42,748 nucleotides of DNA from Prevotellaceae bacterium UBA1710 (GCA_002317355.1 DCJC01000065.1:39933-82680), one strand, 5' to 3'. Shown: positions 15,736 through 26,153, numbered from the stretch's first letter. The notes: generated by a model not told the origin, from the sequence alone. Made by a program: numbers and translations.

Positions 15736-16560
15736 CTATTCTGCGTTTTCTGTTTTTGTTTCGTTTTGACTAGCGTTTGTGTTCTCGCTATTATTTTCGT
15801 TATTGCTCTCATTCCCAGCATCTTCCTTCTTTACTCTTGGCTTACGCTTCTGGAATGGCTTTTTACGCTTTGCAGGCTTCTTCTTTGGCTTTTCCGCAGT
15901 TTCATTGTTTTCTGCAGGAGCTGGAGTTGTATTAGGATCAACTTCAGGAACATATTCAAGGAAATAGTCATTTGATTCCTTAAGTCGCATATACTCCTCA
16001 TAGAGCATAATACAAGCCCAAGCATCTGTAGCGCCATACATCTTCTGCTTATCTGTGAGGACATCTGCCTCCCAGTTGCTCAACTGCTCGCGCTTGCTGA
16101 TTCGCTGGTGGAAAAGATTAGCATAGAGTTTCGCCAAACTCATATCCTTGATTCCAAGCTCAATCATATGATCCTGAAGGTCAATAAAGCCACGAGGCTC
16201 AAAGTCACCCCTTTCGTGCAAGCAACGGATATCATCATGCCATGAAAGACCAATCTTTAAAGGTCCTTCAGTTTCGAGCAATCGAACGATAGCTGGCGCG
16301 AGCCCAATCATATTTAGTCGGAATAGGAAGCAAATCTCCCTGTTGCTCACCTGTAGTAGCGCTACTTTATTGCGTTTTCCCTTGGTGAAGCATGGTCGTG
16401 TTTCGGTATCGAATCCGAGGATATCGCTCTTCAAAAGAAAATCCACGGCTTTCTCCGCCTCACCGGCAGAAAGGATTGTCACAATCCTTCCCGGAAAGGT
16501 TACTCTCGGGAGTTCCGCGATTTTTGCTTTGTCGAACTTGCTGTAAATTATCTTATTCAT
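15736..16560 (-). CDS. 3'-5' exonuclease, RNase D/DEDD type, with basic and Asn-rich tail
   Basis: The 274-residue protein has a DEDD-family exonuclease domain (about 20-205). FDTETRP is Exo I (two acidic ligands), LSWHDDIRCLH is Exo II and YGATDAWACIMLYE is Exo III, of the DEDDy kind with a tyrosine at the expected place. These enzymes remove nucleotides from RNA or DNA 3' ends with two metal ions. The last 60 residues are a Lys/Arg/Pro stretch (KKKPAKRKKPFQKRKPR) followed by an Asn/Glu/Thr-rich tail, probably disordered and possibly RNA-binding. It is the first gene of the minus-strand cluster and is divergent from ftsK. Confidence 0.9.
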   Translation of the reverse strand: MNKIIYSKFDKAKIAELPRVTFPGRIVTILSAGEAEKAVDFLLKSDILGFDTETRPCFTKGKRNKVALLQVSNREICFLFRLNMIGLAPAIVRLLETEGPLKIGLSWHDDIRCLHERGDFEPRGFIDLQDHMIELGIKDMSLAKLYANLFHQRISKREQLSNWEADVLTDKQKMYGATDAWACIMLYEEYMRLKESNDYFLEYVPEVDPNTTPAPAENNETAEKPKKKPAKRKKPFQKRKPRVKKEDAGNESNNENNSENTNASQNETKTENAE

Positions 16561-16641
16561 ATATGAAAATACGCATTATTTATAAGAAGTGAAAATATAC
16601 AATATTTGCCTTATTTGGCTCACTTTTTATAATAACAAGTG

Positions 16642-16674
16642 CAAAATTAGAAAAAAAAGATGAAAAAACCACAA
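16642..16674 (-). promoter_or_regulatory. Promoter of the exonuclease-rlmI-tilS cluster
   Basis: The complement of CAAAATTA (16642-16649) is a good -7 box. A CAA at 16672-16674 gives a weak -33 TTG with a slightly long 22-nt spacer. Confidence 0.5.
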
Positions 16675-16724
16675 CATTTCGAATATTCTCTCGCATTTTC
16701 GGCAAATATTTAAGATTTTTCCAT

Positions 16725-16732
16725 TAAATTTG
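16725..16732 (+). promoter_or_regulatory. -7 box of ftsK
   Basis: TAAATTTG matches TAnnTTTG and lies 68 nt before the ftsK ATG. The -33 region is not clear. Confidence 0.5.
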
Positions 16733-16800
16733 CACATGAAATGTAAAAAAGCATATAAAATTACACGAATTAACCCGGAGTTTTGACTCCATCAACATAT

Positions 16801-19311
16801 ATGGCAAAAAAGAAAGAAACAACAAAAAAGAAAACATCATTCAGCGAAGCTATCGGCATTCCATCTTTCGTCAATAGCGAAAAGACAAATTTCACCGTTG
16901 GCATTCTGCTTCTCTTCATATCTGTATTCATGGTCATATCTTTCATTTCGTTCTTCTCAACAGGACAGAACGATCAGAGCATCATTCAGCACCCTATCGC
17001 TGGTGATCTGAGAAATGAGAGTATGATATTTTCAAACACTTGCGGCTCTATTGGCGCATACGTTGCATATTTCTTTATCACCTGCTGTTTCGGTTTCCCA
17101 GCATTCCTTATTCCAGCCTTCCTCATCTTCACATCTCTAAGATTGATGGGAGCATATAAGGTGGATCTCGTAAAATGGTTCTTCGGAAGCATGCTCGCCA
17201 TGATTTGGAGTAGTGTGGCTTGCGCAAAGTTCATCAATCCTTTGCTCTCAGGTCAGGTTTATAATGCTGGTGGCGGTCATGGTGACTATGTTTGTCGCTA
17301 TCTCGAATCATTGGCAGGAACTCCAGGACTTATTGGCATTCTTGCCGTTACAGCCATCATCTTCCTCACATTTGTTTCAAGTGAGACAATCACTTACGTT
17401 CGTAAGGCGATGAATCCTTATGGATACATCTCAAGAAGAATCAAATTCAATGTAAACGAAAAGAATGAAGTAGAGCAGGCAACAAGCACTATCGTTGCTC
17501 CTGCAGCTACAATTCCTTCTCAGCCAACAATGGATGACTTGCTTAAGGATCCTGACACAGACAATGCCCCTGTTTCTACAGAAGAGCCAGAAGCAGAATA
17601 CGAGCAGGCAAATACTATCGACCTCACAAATGATGATGTAAGCGACATCAATACAAAGCCAAGCAAACCAAACGACGACCCAGAGTTTACTGTTCTTGAG
17701 GGCGTTCAGGAAGAGGCAGCAACTGGCAACGATCTTTCTACAGAAGAGATTCTCTCAACTCCAATCAATCCTCGTGAGCCATACACAAAGTACACATTCC
17801 CAGGACTTGATCTGTTGAAGAAATACGAAGATAACAAGGACTATACCACCAAGGAGGAACTTCTTGCAAATAAGAAGCGCATCATCGAGGTGCTCAACTC
17901 TTTCGGTGTTCAGATTCGCGAGATTACCGCAACTGTAGGTCCTACAATCACTCTCTACGAGATTACTCCTGCCGAGGGTGTACGTATCTCAAAGATCCGT
18001 AACCTTGAGGATGATATCGCTCTTTCCCTCTCAGCACTCGGTATTCGTATCATCGCTCCTATCCCAGGCAAGGGTACTATCGGTATTGAGGTTCCAAACG
18101 CTCACGCTTCCATTGTCAGCATGGAGTCAATCCTCAACTCACGTAAGTTCCAGGAGACAAAGATGGATCTGCCTCTCGCTCTTGGTAAGACAATTACCAA
18201 CGAGGTGTTCATGGTTGACCTTGCAAAGATTCCTCACCTTCTCGTGGCTGGTGCAACTGGTCAGGGTAAGTCAGTTGGATTGAATGCGATGATCGGTTCT
18301 TTGCTTTTCAAGAAGCACCCTAACGAGCTCAAGATCGTACTCGTTGACCCTAAGAAGGTTGAGTTCTCTATCTATAATCCTATTGCAAATGCCTTTATGG
18401 CACAGGTTCCAGATGTTGATGAGGATCCAATCATCACAGATGTAACAAAGGTTGTACGTACTCTGAAGGGCCTCTGCACACTTATGGATCATCGTTACGA
18501 CTTGCTCAAGTTTGCAGGTGTTCGTAATATTAAGGAATACAACGAGAAGTTTGTCAACCACCGTCTGCGTTCTGTAGATGAGAATGGCAATCCACTTCAC
18601 GAATACATGCCATACGTTGTGGTAATCATCGATGAGTTTGGTGATCTTATCATGACAGCTGGTAAGGAAGTAGAGCTTCCAATTGCTCGTATCGCTCAGT
18701 TGGCTCGTGCCGTTGGTATCCACATGATTATCGCTACTCAGCGTCCAACAACAAATATCATCACAGGTACCATTAAGGCAAACTTCCCAGGTCGTGTAGC
18801 CTTCCGTGTTGGTTCTATGATCGACTCACGTACAATTCTCGACCGCCCAGGTGCTAATCAGCTTATCGGTAAGGGTGATATGCTCTATCTCAACGGAAAT
18901 GAGCCAGTTCGTGTACAATGTGCATTCCTCGATACCCCAGAGGTTGAAGCTATCGCTATGCATGTCAATGAACAGGAGAAGGCAGGTCTTACACCTCAGT
19001 ATCCTATGGATCTTCCAGAGCCAATCGAAGAAGGTGGTGAAGGAGGTGGCGCAGGAGCAGCTGACGTTTCATCTTGGGATCCTCTCTTTGTTCAGGCAGC
19101 TCACGCTATTGTAAGAACACAGATAGGCTCTACATCTATGATTCAGCGTCAGTTCTCTATCGGCTATAACCGAGCAGGCCGACTCATGGATCAGCTTGAA
19201 AAGGCAGGTATCGTAGGTGCTGCTCACGGATCTAAGCCTCGTGAGGTTCTCTTTGCCGACGAGCAGGCTCTCGACAACCACATTGCTTCTGTCAGAGGAA
19301 GGGCCGTATAA
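16801..19311 (+). CDS. ftsK: DNA translocase FtsK/SpoIIIE
   Basis: FtsK anchors at the division septum and pumps DNA toward the dif site for chromosome resolution. I place the start at ATG 16801 (MAKKKETTKKK, 836 residues) rather than at an upstream in-frame TTG. Four hydrophobic segments lie at about 25-210, then an acidic Thr/Glu/Pro linker (about 225-325). In the motor, Walker A GATGQGKSVG is near 484 and Walker B VVIIDEFGDL near 609. The C-terminal gamma winged helix (about 760-825, with MIQRQFSIGYNRAGRLMDQL) recognises the polar KOPS-like sequences. The linker is much shorter than in E. coli FtsK. LolA follows, a common Bacteroidetes arrangement. Confidence 0.95.
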   Translation: MAKKKETTKKKTSFSEAIGIPSFVNSEKTNFTVGILLLFISVFMVISFISFFSTGQNDQSIIQHPIAGDLRNESMIFSNTCGSIGAYVAYFFITCCFGFPAFLIPAFLIFTSLRLMGAYKVDLVKWFFGSMLAMIWSSVACAKFINPLLSGQVYNAGGGHGDYVCRYLESLAGTPGLIGILAVTAIIFLTFVSSETITYVRKAMNPYGYISRRIKFNVNEKNEVEQATSTIVAPAATIPSQPTMDDLLKDPDTDNAPVSTEEPEAEYEQANTIDLTNDDVSDINTKPSKPNDDPEFTVLEGVQEEAATGNDLSTEEILSTPINPREPYTKYTFPGLDLLKKYEDNKDYTTKEELLANKKRIIEVLNSFGVQIREITATVGPTITLYEITPAEGVRISKIRNLEDDIALSLSALGIRIIAPIPGKGTIGIEVPNAHASIVSMESILNSRKFQETKMDLPLALGKTITNEVFMVDLAKIPHLLVAGATGQGKSVGLNAMIGSLLFKKHPNELKIVLVDPKKVEFSIYNPIANAFMAQVPDVDEDPIITDVTKVVRTLKGLCTLMDHRYDLLKFAGVRNIKEYNEKFVNHRLRSVDENGNPLHEYMPYVVVIIDEFGDLIMTAGKEVELPIARIAQLARAVGIHMIIATQRPTTNIITGTIKANFPGRVAFRVGSMIDSRTILDRPGANQLIGKGDMLYLNGNEPVRVQCAFLDTPEVEAIAMHVNEQEKAGLTPQYPMDLPEPIEEGGEGGGAGAADVSSWDPLFVQAAHAIVRTQIGSTSMIQRQFSIGYNRAGRLMDQLEKAGIVGAAHGSKPREVLFADEQALDNHIASVRGRAV

Positions 19312-19312
19312 C

Positions 19313-19385
19313 CTCCCCTATCGTTCCCTTCCTGTTCCCATCCTATAAATGGGACTTACATAGGAGGAAGAACGGAAGTAAATGT
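19313..19385. repeat. Palindromic element with 11-nt tandem arms (copy 2)
   Basis: Core CCTATAAATGGGA, then GGGACTTACATA, GGAGGAAGAAC, GGAAGTAAATG on the right and complementary CCC-containing 11-nt units on the left. It starts 2 nt after the ftsK stop codon. Confidence 0.78.
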
Positions 19386-19533
19386 AAAGTAGGAATTCAG
19401 ATTAAACTATCACACGAGATAATCGTTTAATAGTAAAGAAGACGAAGCCATAGTTTTTATAAAACTAACGGCAATAAATACATAAACGAAGGCGCTTCCT
19501 TTCACAAGGTACGCCTAATAAAAATAAAAGGCA

Positions 19534-20145
19534 ATGAAAAAGATTCTTACAATCATTGTTCTGATGGCTGTAGCAGTCATCACTTCAACTGCAGCAAACA
19601 ATTCATCTTCTGCCGCCAAGAAAGTTCTTGATCAGGCAGCAGCTAAATTCAACATTAAGAGCGGTACTACCGCAAACTTCACAATCTCAAGCGACAAGAT
19701 TAAGCAGAGTGGAACGATCTCCATCAAGGGAAACAAGTTTCAAGCTACAACTCCAAGCGCTATCGTATGGTACAATGGCAAGACACAATGGACATACGTA
19801 AAGAAGAATGAAGAAGTAAACGTATCAACCCCAAATGCCGCAAAGCAGGCAAGCATGAATCCATACACATTCCTTTCACTTTATAAGAAAGGTTATAATA
19901 TGGAGCTTAAGAAGACTGCAAGTGGCAATCAGGTTCATCTTACTGCCCAGAATCAGAAGTCTGGTATCAAAGAAGCATATATTCTTGTTGATGCCAACTC
20001 CAACATAAAAGAGGTTAAAATGCGTCAGGCATCAGGTTGGATGACAATAAGCATCTCTAACGTAAAGTCATCAAAACTTTCAGATGCAGCATTCACTTTC
20101 AATGCCAAGGACTATCCAAAGGCAGAAGTCATTGACCTCAGATAA
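19534..20145 (+). CDS. LolA-family outer-membrane lipoprotein carrier
   Basis: The 203-residue protein has a signal peptide (MKKILTIIVLMAVAVITSTA) and a LolA-like fold. The region TANFTISSDKIKQSGTISIKGNKF and the following IVWYNGKTQWTY block are characteristic of the half-barrel that shields lipoprotein acyl chains while they cross the periplasm. The end is a typical DAAFTFNAKDYPKAEVIDLR. It follows ftsK, as in many Bacteroidetes, with a 222-nt spacer that contains an 11-nt repeat element and a GGCG/CGCC hairpin near 19490-19516. Sequence divergence from E. coli LolA is large, so I call the family and not strict orthology. Confidence 0.85.
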   Translation: MKKILTIIVLMAVAVITSTAANNSSSAAKKVLDQAAAKFNIKSGTTANFTISSDKIKQSGTISIKGNKFQATTPSAIVWYNGKTQWTYVKKNEEVNVSTPNAAKQASMNPYTFLSLYKKGYNMELKKTASGNQVHLTAQNQKSGIKEAYILVDANSNIKEVKMRQASGWMTISISNVKSSKLSDAAFTFNAKDYPKAEVIDLR

Positions 20146-20202
20146 ATAAATAAAGGTGGGTTGAGAAACCTACTTCACAAAGAAAACTAACTACACAACT
20201 AT

Positions 20203-22125
20203 ATGCTAAAGAACATAATTCTTACCACAGCATTTGCCACAGCAATGTCACTTAATGCCAATGCCCAGTCACATATGAGCATTGACAATAAAGGTCACAT
20301 GTGCATAGCAAACGGCAATTCCATCTGGTATGCGAATAATCCATCATCACAATGGATTTCCCTTGCACCACCAGTAGGAGGCAACTGCACATGGATAGAC
20401 TATATAGCTCCAAAGACTCTCGCTGCTTGCGTGGAGAAAGATGGAGAGGGACGACTCTATATATCTACAAATAATGGTAAGACTTGGAAGTTGAAGAAGA
20501 TTGCTTCCAAGCCTTGCTCTGCCGCTTTCTTCTCAGAAGAGAGCGGATTGTGGCTTTCATTCTCTGACACAGATATCCTCAACACAAAGGATGAGGGAAG
20601 AACATGGAAGACATATCATACTCCAGCCCTGCCTTCTACCTACATCACAGATATCTGTATGATGAGTGCTAATGAAGGCTTGTTCGGTGTTTCATCCAAT
20701 AAGATTCTCCGCACCTTGGATGGCGGTAAAAACTTCCAGACAGTCTCTACCCCATTCGATAAGGTAAAGCGTAACACCTCTGGCAACGACGCTATATCAA
20801 AGATTATGCGTATCGGCCGTTTCTATGTTGTGAAGCAAGGTGGTGCGTTCGGAAACTATTACATCACAAGTTACGACAATATCAACTGGCAGACAATGCC
20901 AGACGTTTCGTTTGCTTCTATCACAGAGGCTGGTACTCTGATGACCGTATCAAACAACAACACCGTTCAGGAGTATGATGACAAGCTCAGCCGTTCATGG
21001 AAGAAGAATCTGACAAATGATACCGACCCACATTTCGTTTCATCAATATGTGTGGATCAGAACTATGCCTACGTATGTTTCGATGATAAGGTGTGGTTTA
21101 CTGATGGTGATTCTGTTAATGTAGTTACCCCTACAGATTTCGACGGCAAACATATTGTGAATGCAGCTAACGAGTATGATATTGCAATGGCAGAACCTGC
21201 TATTGCCACAAAGAAGCGTAGCGAAGAATGCGAGAAAGCTGTAAACCTCTTCCTCGACGGCAACTATGAGGCTGCATTCCCACTTCTCGAAGCACAGGCT
21301 GATAAGAACGACAATGAGATTCTCGAAAACCTTGCATATTGCTATGAAGAAGGTAAGGGTACCGAGCAAAACTATGGCAAAGCCGCTCAACTCTATGCCC
21401 AAGCTGCCAAGAATGGTTCTGACTATGCTCTTCTGAACCTTGGTCACTACTACCTCAATGGTTGGGGAGTTCAGAAAGATACAGTTCGCGCCCTCCAACT
21501 TTGGGATCGTGCAGCTGATCATGGATATGATTTTGCAAATCAGGATCTTGCCAATCACTACACCTATGAAGGTGATGTAGAAAAAGCAGCTAAATATATC
21601 GGAAAGTCTGTTGCTCTTGGCAATAAAGATGCTATCTATAAGTACGCTATGCTCACTATGGATGGCATAGGAGTCAAGAAAGACTCTATCCAAGGCATGA
21701 ACTATCTCAAGAAGGCTGCAGATCTTGGAGTTGCAGAAGCAATGACATACATCGGTGACTCATACATCACAGGTCGTATTCTTCCTAAAAACACCCTACT
21801 TGGTGTAGCTTATATAGAGAAGGCTATAGAAAAAGGTGATATCTATGCTAAGAAATTCCTTGCGCGCTGCTATTTGAAGGGCGAGGGAACTGATCGTGAC
21901 AACAAACTCGGTTTCAAGCTTCTCAAGGAAGCTGCAGATGCAGGTGACGCAGAAGCATATAATGGTGTAGCCTCATGTTTCCTCGAAGGTGCAGGCACAC
22001 TTCCTGACCCAGAAATGGCAATCCATTACCTTAAACTTGCAGAGGCATCAGGCGATACTTCTGCAACATTGAAGATTAGGGATGTGCAAAACATGATGGC
22101 AAGGACTCAATCCCCTAAGAAATAA
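20203..22125 (+). CDS. Secreted fusion of Asp-box beta-propeller and Sel1 repeats
   Basis: The 640-residue protein has a signal peptide ending at ANAQ (residue 22). Residues about 25-325 form a propeller with Asp-box (BNR) turns: ISTNNGKTWK, LNTKDEGRTWK and LRTLDGGKNFQ, as in YCF48-like proteins and sialidase-type propellers, but without a visible sialidase active site. Residues about 345-630 are Sel1-like repeats (AYCYEEGKGTEQNYGKAAQLY, LGHYYLNGWGVQKDTVRALQLW, YAMLTMDGIGVKKDSIQGMNYL). Both halves are binding folds, so it may be a periplasmic or surface scaffold or sensor partner. It lies 57 nt after lolA and 68 nt before a hybrid sensor gene, both co-directional, so it may feed that sensor; this is inference. 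Confidence 0.87.
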   Translation: MLKNIILTTAFATAMSLNANAQSHMSIDNKGHMCIANGNSIWYANNPSSQWISLAPPVGGNCTWIDYIAPKTLAACVEKDGEGRLYISTNNGKTWKLKKIASKPCSAAFFSEESGLWLSFSDTDILNTKDEGRTWKTYHTPALPSTYITDICMMSANEGLFGVSSNKILRTLDGGKNFQTVSTPFDKVKRNTSGNDAISKIMRIGRFYVVKQGGAFGNYYITSYDNINWQTMPDVSFASITEAGTLMTVSNNNTVQEYDDKLSRSWKKNLTNDTDPHFVSSICVDQNYAYVCFDDKVWFTDGDSVNVVTPTDFDGKHIVNAANEYDIAMAEPAIATKKRSEECEKAVNLFLDGNYEAAFPLLEAQADKNDNEILENLAYCYEEGKGTEQNYGKAAQLYAQAAKNGSDYALLNLGHYYLNGWGVQKDTVRALQLWDRAADHGYDFANQDLANHYTYEGDVEKAAKYIGKSVALGNKDAIYKYAMLTMDGIGVKKDSIQGMNYLKKAADLGVAEAMTYIGDSYITGRILPKNTLLGVAYIEKAIEKGDIYAKKFLARCYLKGEGTDRDNKLGFKLLKEAADAGDAEAYNGVASCFLEGAGTLPDPEMAIHYLKLAEASGDTSATLKIRDVQNMMARTQSPKK

Positions 22126-22193
22126 CTAATTACTCCATCAAATGACTATAACAGTAAATGAATTTAATTATAAACTAACCCATAAACACGTAT

Positions 22194-25100
22194 ATGAAGA
22201 TTAAACCTATCCTAACCTCTGCATTGCTTGCGTTGTCGCTATGCGCCAATGCACAGTTTAACATGCTCTTCACCTCGGATAGTGACCTGCCAAACTGTCT
22301 GGTCAACAAAATCGAGGAGGATAAGCATGGCTTTATCTGGGTTGCAACAGAGGACGGACTTTGCCGATACAATGGTGCAAGGTTCGTTACATACCGCAAC
22401 ATCCCAAATAATCCCCGTTCACTTAGTCGCAACTTCGTAAGAACCGTCTGTGCCGACGAACTTGGTAACGTACTTGTCGGAACTATCAATGGTGTTCAAG
22501 CATACGATATCACGAAGGACGACTTCACACCTTGCATCTCTTCCAAGGAACTTGGTATCAAGCCTGCCAACGTAAATGCAATCATGAAACTTGCCGAAGG
22601 TGAGTTCTTCATCGCTGGTACAGATGCATTCAACGTCAAATTCGAGAAGAACGGTGAGATTACCGTCAAGAAGAATGTCTTCACAGGTAAGGCACCCGAT
22701 CTCCATCGCGTAGCAAAGACCCCAGACGGAACCATCTGGGTATCACGCCAAGCTGATGGTGTGATGTATGCAACAGCCAGCGGAAAGATTGACAGCGTTA
22801 AGAACTACGACGGCAGCAAATACAACTTCTCCAGTCTCTGCGTTGGTCGCGATGGACTTGTCTATGCAGGAGATGTTGAATCCGGATTGTATTTCTACAA
22901 CAAGAAGACACGTCACTTTGACATAGTACAAGGAACGGAAGGCATCATCAAGATCCGCGATATCAAGCAGATGCCAAAAACCGATAATCTCTGCATCTCC
23001 ACTGATGGAAGCGGCGTTATGATCTTCAACACCCGCACTCACCAGTTTGTTACTTCTCATCAGTTCGATGATCCATTTGTCGATATATCTTCACAGAAGG
23101 CACACTCCCTCTACATCAACAAGCAGGGCGATATCTGGATGGCTCTCTATGAGAAAGGTGTGTTCATGGCATCCAACAGTTCTGCACCTTTCGGATACAT
23201 TGGTCGCCGTTCGCTCAAGAACGACCTTATCGATGACCGATGCGTCACATACATCCTCGAGACAAAGGATAACCGTATATGGGTAGCAACAGATAATGGT
23301 GGTCTCTATAGCTTCACCAAGGATCTGAAGCAACTTTCACGCTTCAAGCTCGGAAATGGCAATGATGATCTCCCAACCACTATACAGGGACTTTTCTGCG
23401 ATTCCAAGAACCGTCTCTGGTTCGGTTCATATAGCCATGGTTGCGGAACCGTAAACACCACAACCGGTAAGGCAAACTATGTATCCATAGAAGGTCTCCC
23501 AGGTCGTAAGACGAGTATCTATGGATATGTAGAAGATAAGCGTGGAGTAATCTGGGCTGCCACAATGGGTAAAGGTATCCTCCGCTATAATGAGCAGAAG
23601 AACATGATGGAGCAGTATCTTGATGCCAATGGCACACGCTGGACAAACTCCATCTACTACGACGCAAAGAGCGATAAGATATATACTGGTACATACGATG
23701 GTGTCGTATGGTTCTATGCTACTGATGCCAAAAAGGTGACTCACCGCATAGGTGACTCCGAGATTATCTATAGCATTACCCCTATTGATGCAAATACACT
23801 TGCATTCGCTACATCAAAGGGCGTAACATTACTCAACACCACCACTAATAAGTTCCGCTCAATAACAAAGGAGAATGGACTCCCAAATAGTTCTATATAT
23901 GCTGTTCAGATGGGTAATGATGGACACCTGTGGCTCAGTACAAGTACTGGCCTTATCCGTTTCAACCTAAAGAACAACACCAGCGAGACTTTCACAGCAC
24001 GTGATGGCCTTCAGGGAAATGAGTTCTACAAGAATGCGAGTCTTCGCTCTGCTGACGGACGACTTTGGTTTGGCGGTATCAATGGTATCACCTTCTTCTA
24101 CCCAAACAAGATTGGGCAGAGAAGTTCAAAATGTACCACACGAGTTGTCGCAGTACGTGCAAATGAGCGTTTCATTGGTCCAAACAATGAGCTGACATAC
24201 GAACTTGAGGCTGGAGATAATACCTTCACCGTTGAGTTTGCAGCACTTCCTCTCTACATGACACACCGCATTGCATACAGCTATAAGCTCGACAACGGCA
24301 ACTGGGAAACACTTCCTATGCCACAAAACCGAGTTGTGTTCAGCGGCGTTTCAAGTGGAAGTCACGTACTCTACACAAAGACAATCATTGATGGACACGA
24401 TTCTGAAGTCACAGAGACACGCATCAATATAGAATATCCTTGGTATCTCAAATGGTGGGCACTTCTTATCTGGATGACCATCATTGCAGGCATAATCTTT
24501 ATGTCTTTGTTAGAGGTGAAGCGTCGTCGCAAACTGCATCAGAGTATTCTTGAGCACAAGCGTGAAGAAGAGGCAAAAGAACATAAACTGCAGTTCTTCA
24601 TGAACATCGTTCATGACCTCCGTACTCCAATCACACTCATCTCTACCCCACTCCAGAAGCTGCTCTCAACAGACCTTGATACAGAGCGTCAACGTCTCTA
24701 TAACACAATGAGCCGTAATGCAGATCGTCTGCTTCGTCTTACAGATCAGATTATGGACCTTCGTAAGATTGATCGTGGTAAGATGGAGCTCACCTATTCT
24801 GACGTGGCACTCAGTCCATTCGTCAAAGGAGTGGTTGCCTACACAGAGGATATTGCTCAAAGCCGTCGCCAGACTTTGACATTTGTCGATAATACTAATG
24901 GCCATACCAATATTCTGCTTGATACAGACGCATTTGAGAAGATTCTCTTGAACCTCCTCAGCAATGCTCTCAAATACACTCCAGAAAATGGTAGTGTAAC
25001 TGTAAGCATCGATCTTGATCCAAAGACAGATCTTCAGGCAGGCAATGAAGTAAATCTTCTTCTGAATGTTACCGATACAGGTATTGGTATTCCTGACGAA

Positions 25101-26153
25101 GAGAAGCGTAATATCTTTACTCGCTTCTATCAGGTTCGCACCAATGGTAAGTACGTCAAGGGTACAGGTATTGGTCTCAACCTCGTAAAGGCACTCGTTG
25201 AACTCCATAATGGTAATATCAGCGTAAGCGATAACCCTATAGGTCATGGTGCAAGTTTCTCTGTTGTCCTCCCTCTCAAGGTTGGCTCTACAGAAGTTGC
25301 AACAGGAGAACTGCTCCCACAAGAAAGTTCAGAAAGTATCATCTCTGCACCAGATACAGGTGACGAACGTAATATGCTTAAGTCTCGTAAGACAATCCTT
25401 ATTGTTGACGATGATGATGAGATTCGTTCATTCCTCTGCGAAGAAATGGCATCAATATATAATGTCATCGATTGTGCAGATGGTAAGACCGCTTATCAGA
25501 CACTCAACAAGGAGCGTATTGATATTGTTGTTAGTGATATTATGATGCCTGAGATTGATGGTATTGAGCTTTGTCATCTCATTCGTCAGAATGTTCGCAT
25601 CAGTCACTTGCCAATTATCCTGCTCACAGCAAAGGGCTCTGATCGTGACCGAATCGAGGGACTTCAAGCAACAGCAGACGCATACGTCACAAAGCCATTC
25701 AACCTTGCTTTGCTTCAGACTATCGTCAGCAACCTCTTGCTTCGTCAGGAGAAGCTTCGCAACACCTTCAAGGGTAACGAACTCCCAACAGATCAGATTA
25801 CAACACCAGAAATCCAGTCTGCTGATGACAAACTCCTTGAGCGCCTCGTGAAGTGTATCAACGATAATCTGGACAATCCAGACCTCACATCTGAGTACCT
25901 TGCATCTGAGGTCGGACTTAGCCGAGTACACCTCTATCGTAAACTCAAAGAGCTAACCAACCAGTCGGCAACGAACTATATACGTAACATCCGACTCACT
26001 AAGGCAGCAGAACTCCTTCGCCAGAAGAAATGCTCAATATCTGAGGTTGCCTATCTCGTAGGCTATCGTACACCAAACCATTTCTCAACGGCATTCAAGG
26101 AACTCTATGGTGTTTCTCCTTCTGAATATGTAAAGGATCAGGAACAGCGCTAA
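22194..26153 (+). CDS. Hybrid two-component system sensor-regulator (HTCS)
   Basis: This 1319-residue one-piece signalling protein has a signal peptide (to about ANAQ, residue 21) and a periplasmic sensor of two seven-bladed Reg_prop propellers (about 25-650; blades like EDKHGFIWVATEDGLCRYNG). A Y_Y_Y domain (about 665-745), one membrane helix (WALLIWMTIIAGIIFMSLL, about 755-775) and a histidine kinase follow. The phospho-acceptor is H807 in FMNIVHDLRTPITLI, with the N and G boxes in NLLSNALKYTP and DTGIGIP. The receiver has ILIVDDDDEI and phospho-acceptor D1115 in VSDIMMPEIDG. A C-terminal AraC-type DNA-binding domain (about 1222-1314) ends it. All catalytic residues are present. HTCSs usually control adjacent glycan-use loci, but no SusC/SusD or glycosidase gene is next to this one. 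Confidence 0.95.
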   Translation: MKIKPILTSALLALSLCANAQFNMLFTSDSDLPNCLVNKIEEDKHGFIWVATEDGLCRYNGARFVTYRNIPNNPRSLSRNFVRTVCADELGNVLVGTINGVQAYDITKDDFTPCISSKELGIKPANVNAIMKLAEGEFFIAGTDAFNVKFEKNGEITVKKNVFTGKAPDLHRVAKTPDGTIWVSRQADGVMYATASGKIDSVKNYDGSKYNFSSLCVGRDGLVYAGDVESGLYFYNKKTRHFDIVQGTEGIIKIRDIKQMPKTDNLCISTDGSGVMIFNTRTHQFVTSHQFDDPFVDISSQKAHSLYINKQGDIWMALYEKGVFMASNSSAPFGYIGRRSLKNDLIDDRCVTYILETKDNRIWVATDNGGLYSFTKDLKQLSRFKLGNGNDDLPTTIQGLFCDSKNRLWFGSYSHGCGTVNTTTGKANYVSIEGLPGRKTSIYGYVEDKRGVIWAATMGKGILRYNEQKNMMEQYLDANGTRWTNSIYYDAKSDKIYTGTYDGVVWFYATDAKKVTHRIGDSEIIYSITPIDANTLAFATSKGVTLLNTTTNKFRSITKENGLPNSSIYAVQMGNDGHLWLSTSTGLIRFNLKNNTSETFTARDGLQGNEFYKNASLRSADGRLWFGGINGITFFYPNKIGQRSSKCTTRVVAVRANERFIGPNNELTYELEAGDNTFTVEFAALPLYMTHRIAYSYKLDNGNWETLPMPQNRVVFSGVSSGSHVLYTKTIIDGHDSEVTETRINIEYPWYLKWWALLIWMTIIAGIIFMSLLEVKRRRKLHQSILEHKREEEAKEHKLQFFMNIVHDLRTPITLISTPLQKLLSTDLDTERQRLYNTMSRNADRLLRLTDQIMDLRKIDRGKMELTYSDVALSPFVKGVVAYTEDIAQSRRQTLTFVDNTNGHTNILLDTDAFEKILLNLLSNALKYTPENGSVTVSIDLDPKTDLQAGNEVNLLLNVTDTGIGIPDEEKRNIFTRFYQVRTNGKYVKGTGIGLNLVKALVELHNGNISVSDNPIGHGASFSVVLPLKVGSTEVATGELLPQESSESIISAPDTGDERNMLKSRKTILIVDDDDEIRSFLCEEMASIYNVIDCADGKTAYQTLNKERIDIVVSDIMMPEIDGIELCHLIRQNVRISHLPIILLTAKGSDRDRIEGLQATADAYVTKPFNLALLQTIVSNLLLRQEKLRNTFKGNELPTDQITTPEIQSADDKLLERLVKCINDNLDNPDLTSEYLASEVGLSRVHLYRKLKELTNQSATNYIRNIRLTKAAELLRQKKCSISEVAYLVGYRTPNHFSTAFKELYGVSPSEYVKDQEQR

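Noticed and set aside
14758..15975. 405-codon plus-strand frame across rlmI and the exonuclease
   Set aside because: It is antisense to two well-defined genes and shows no domain; long antisense frames arise from codon bias here.
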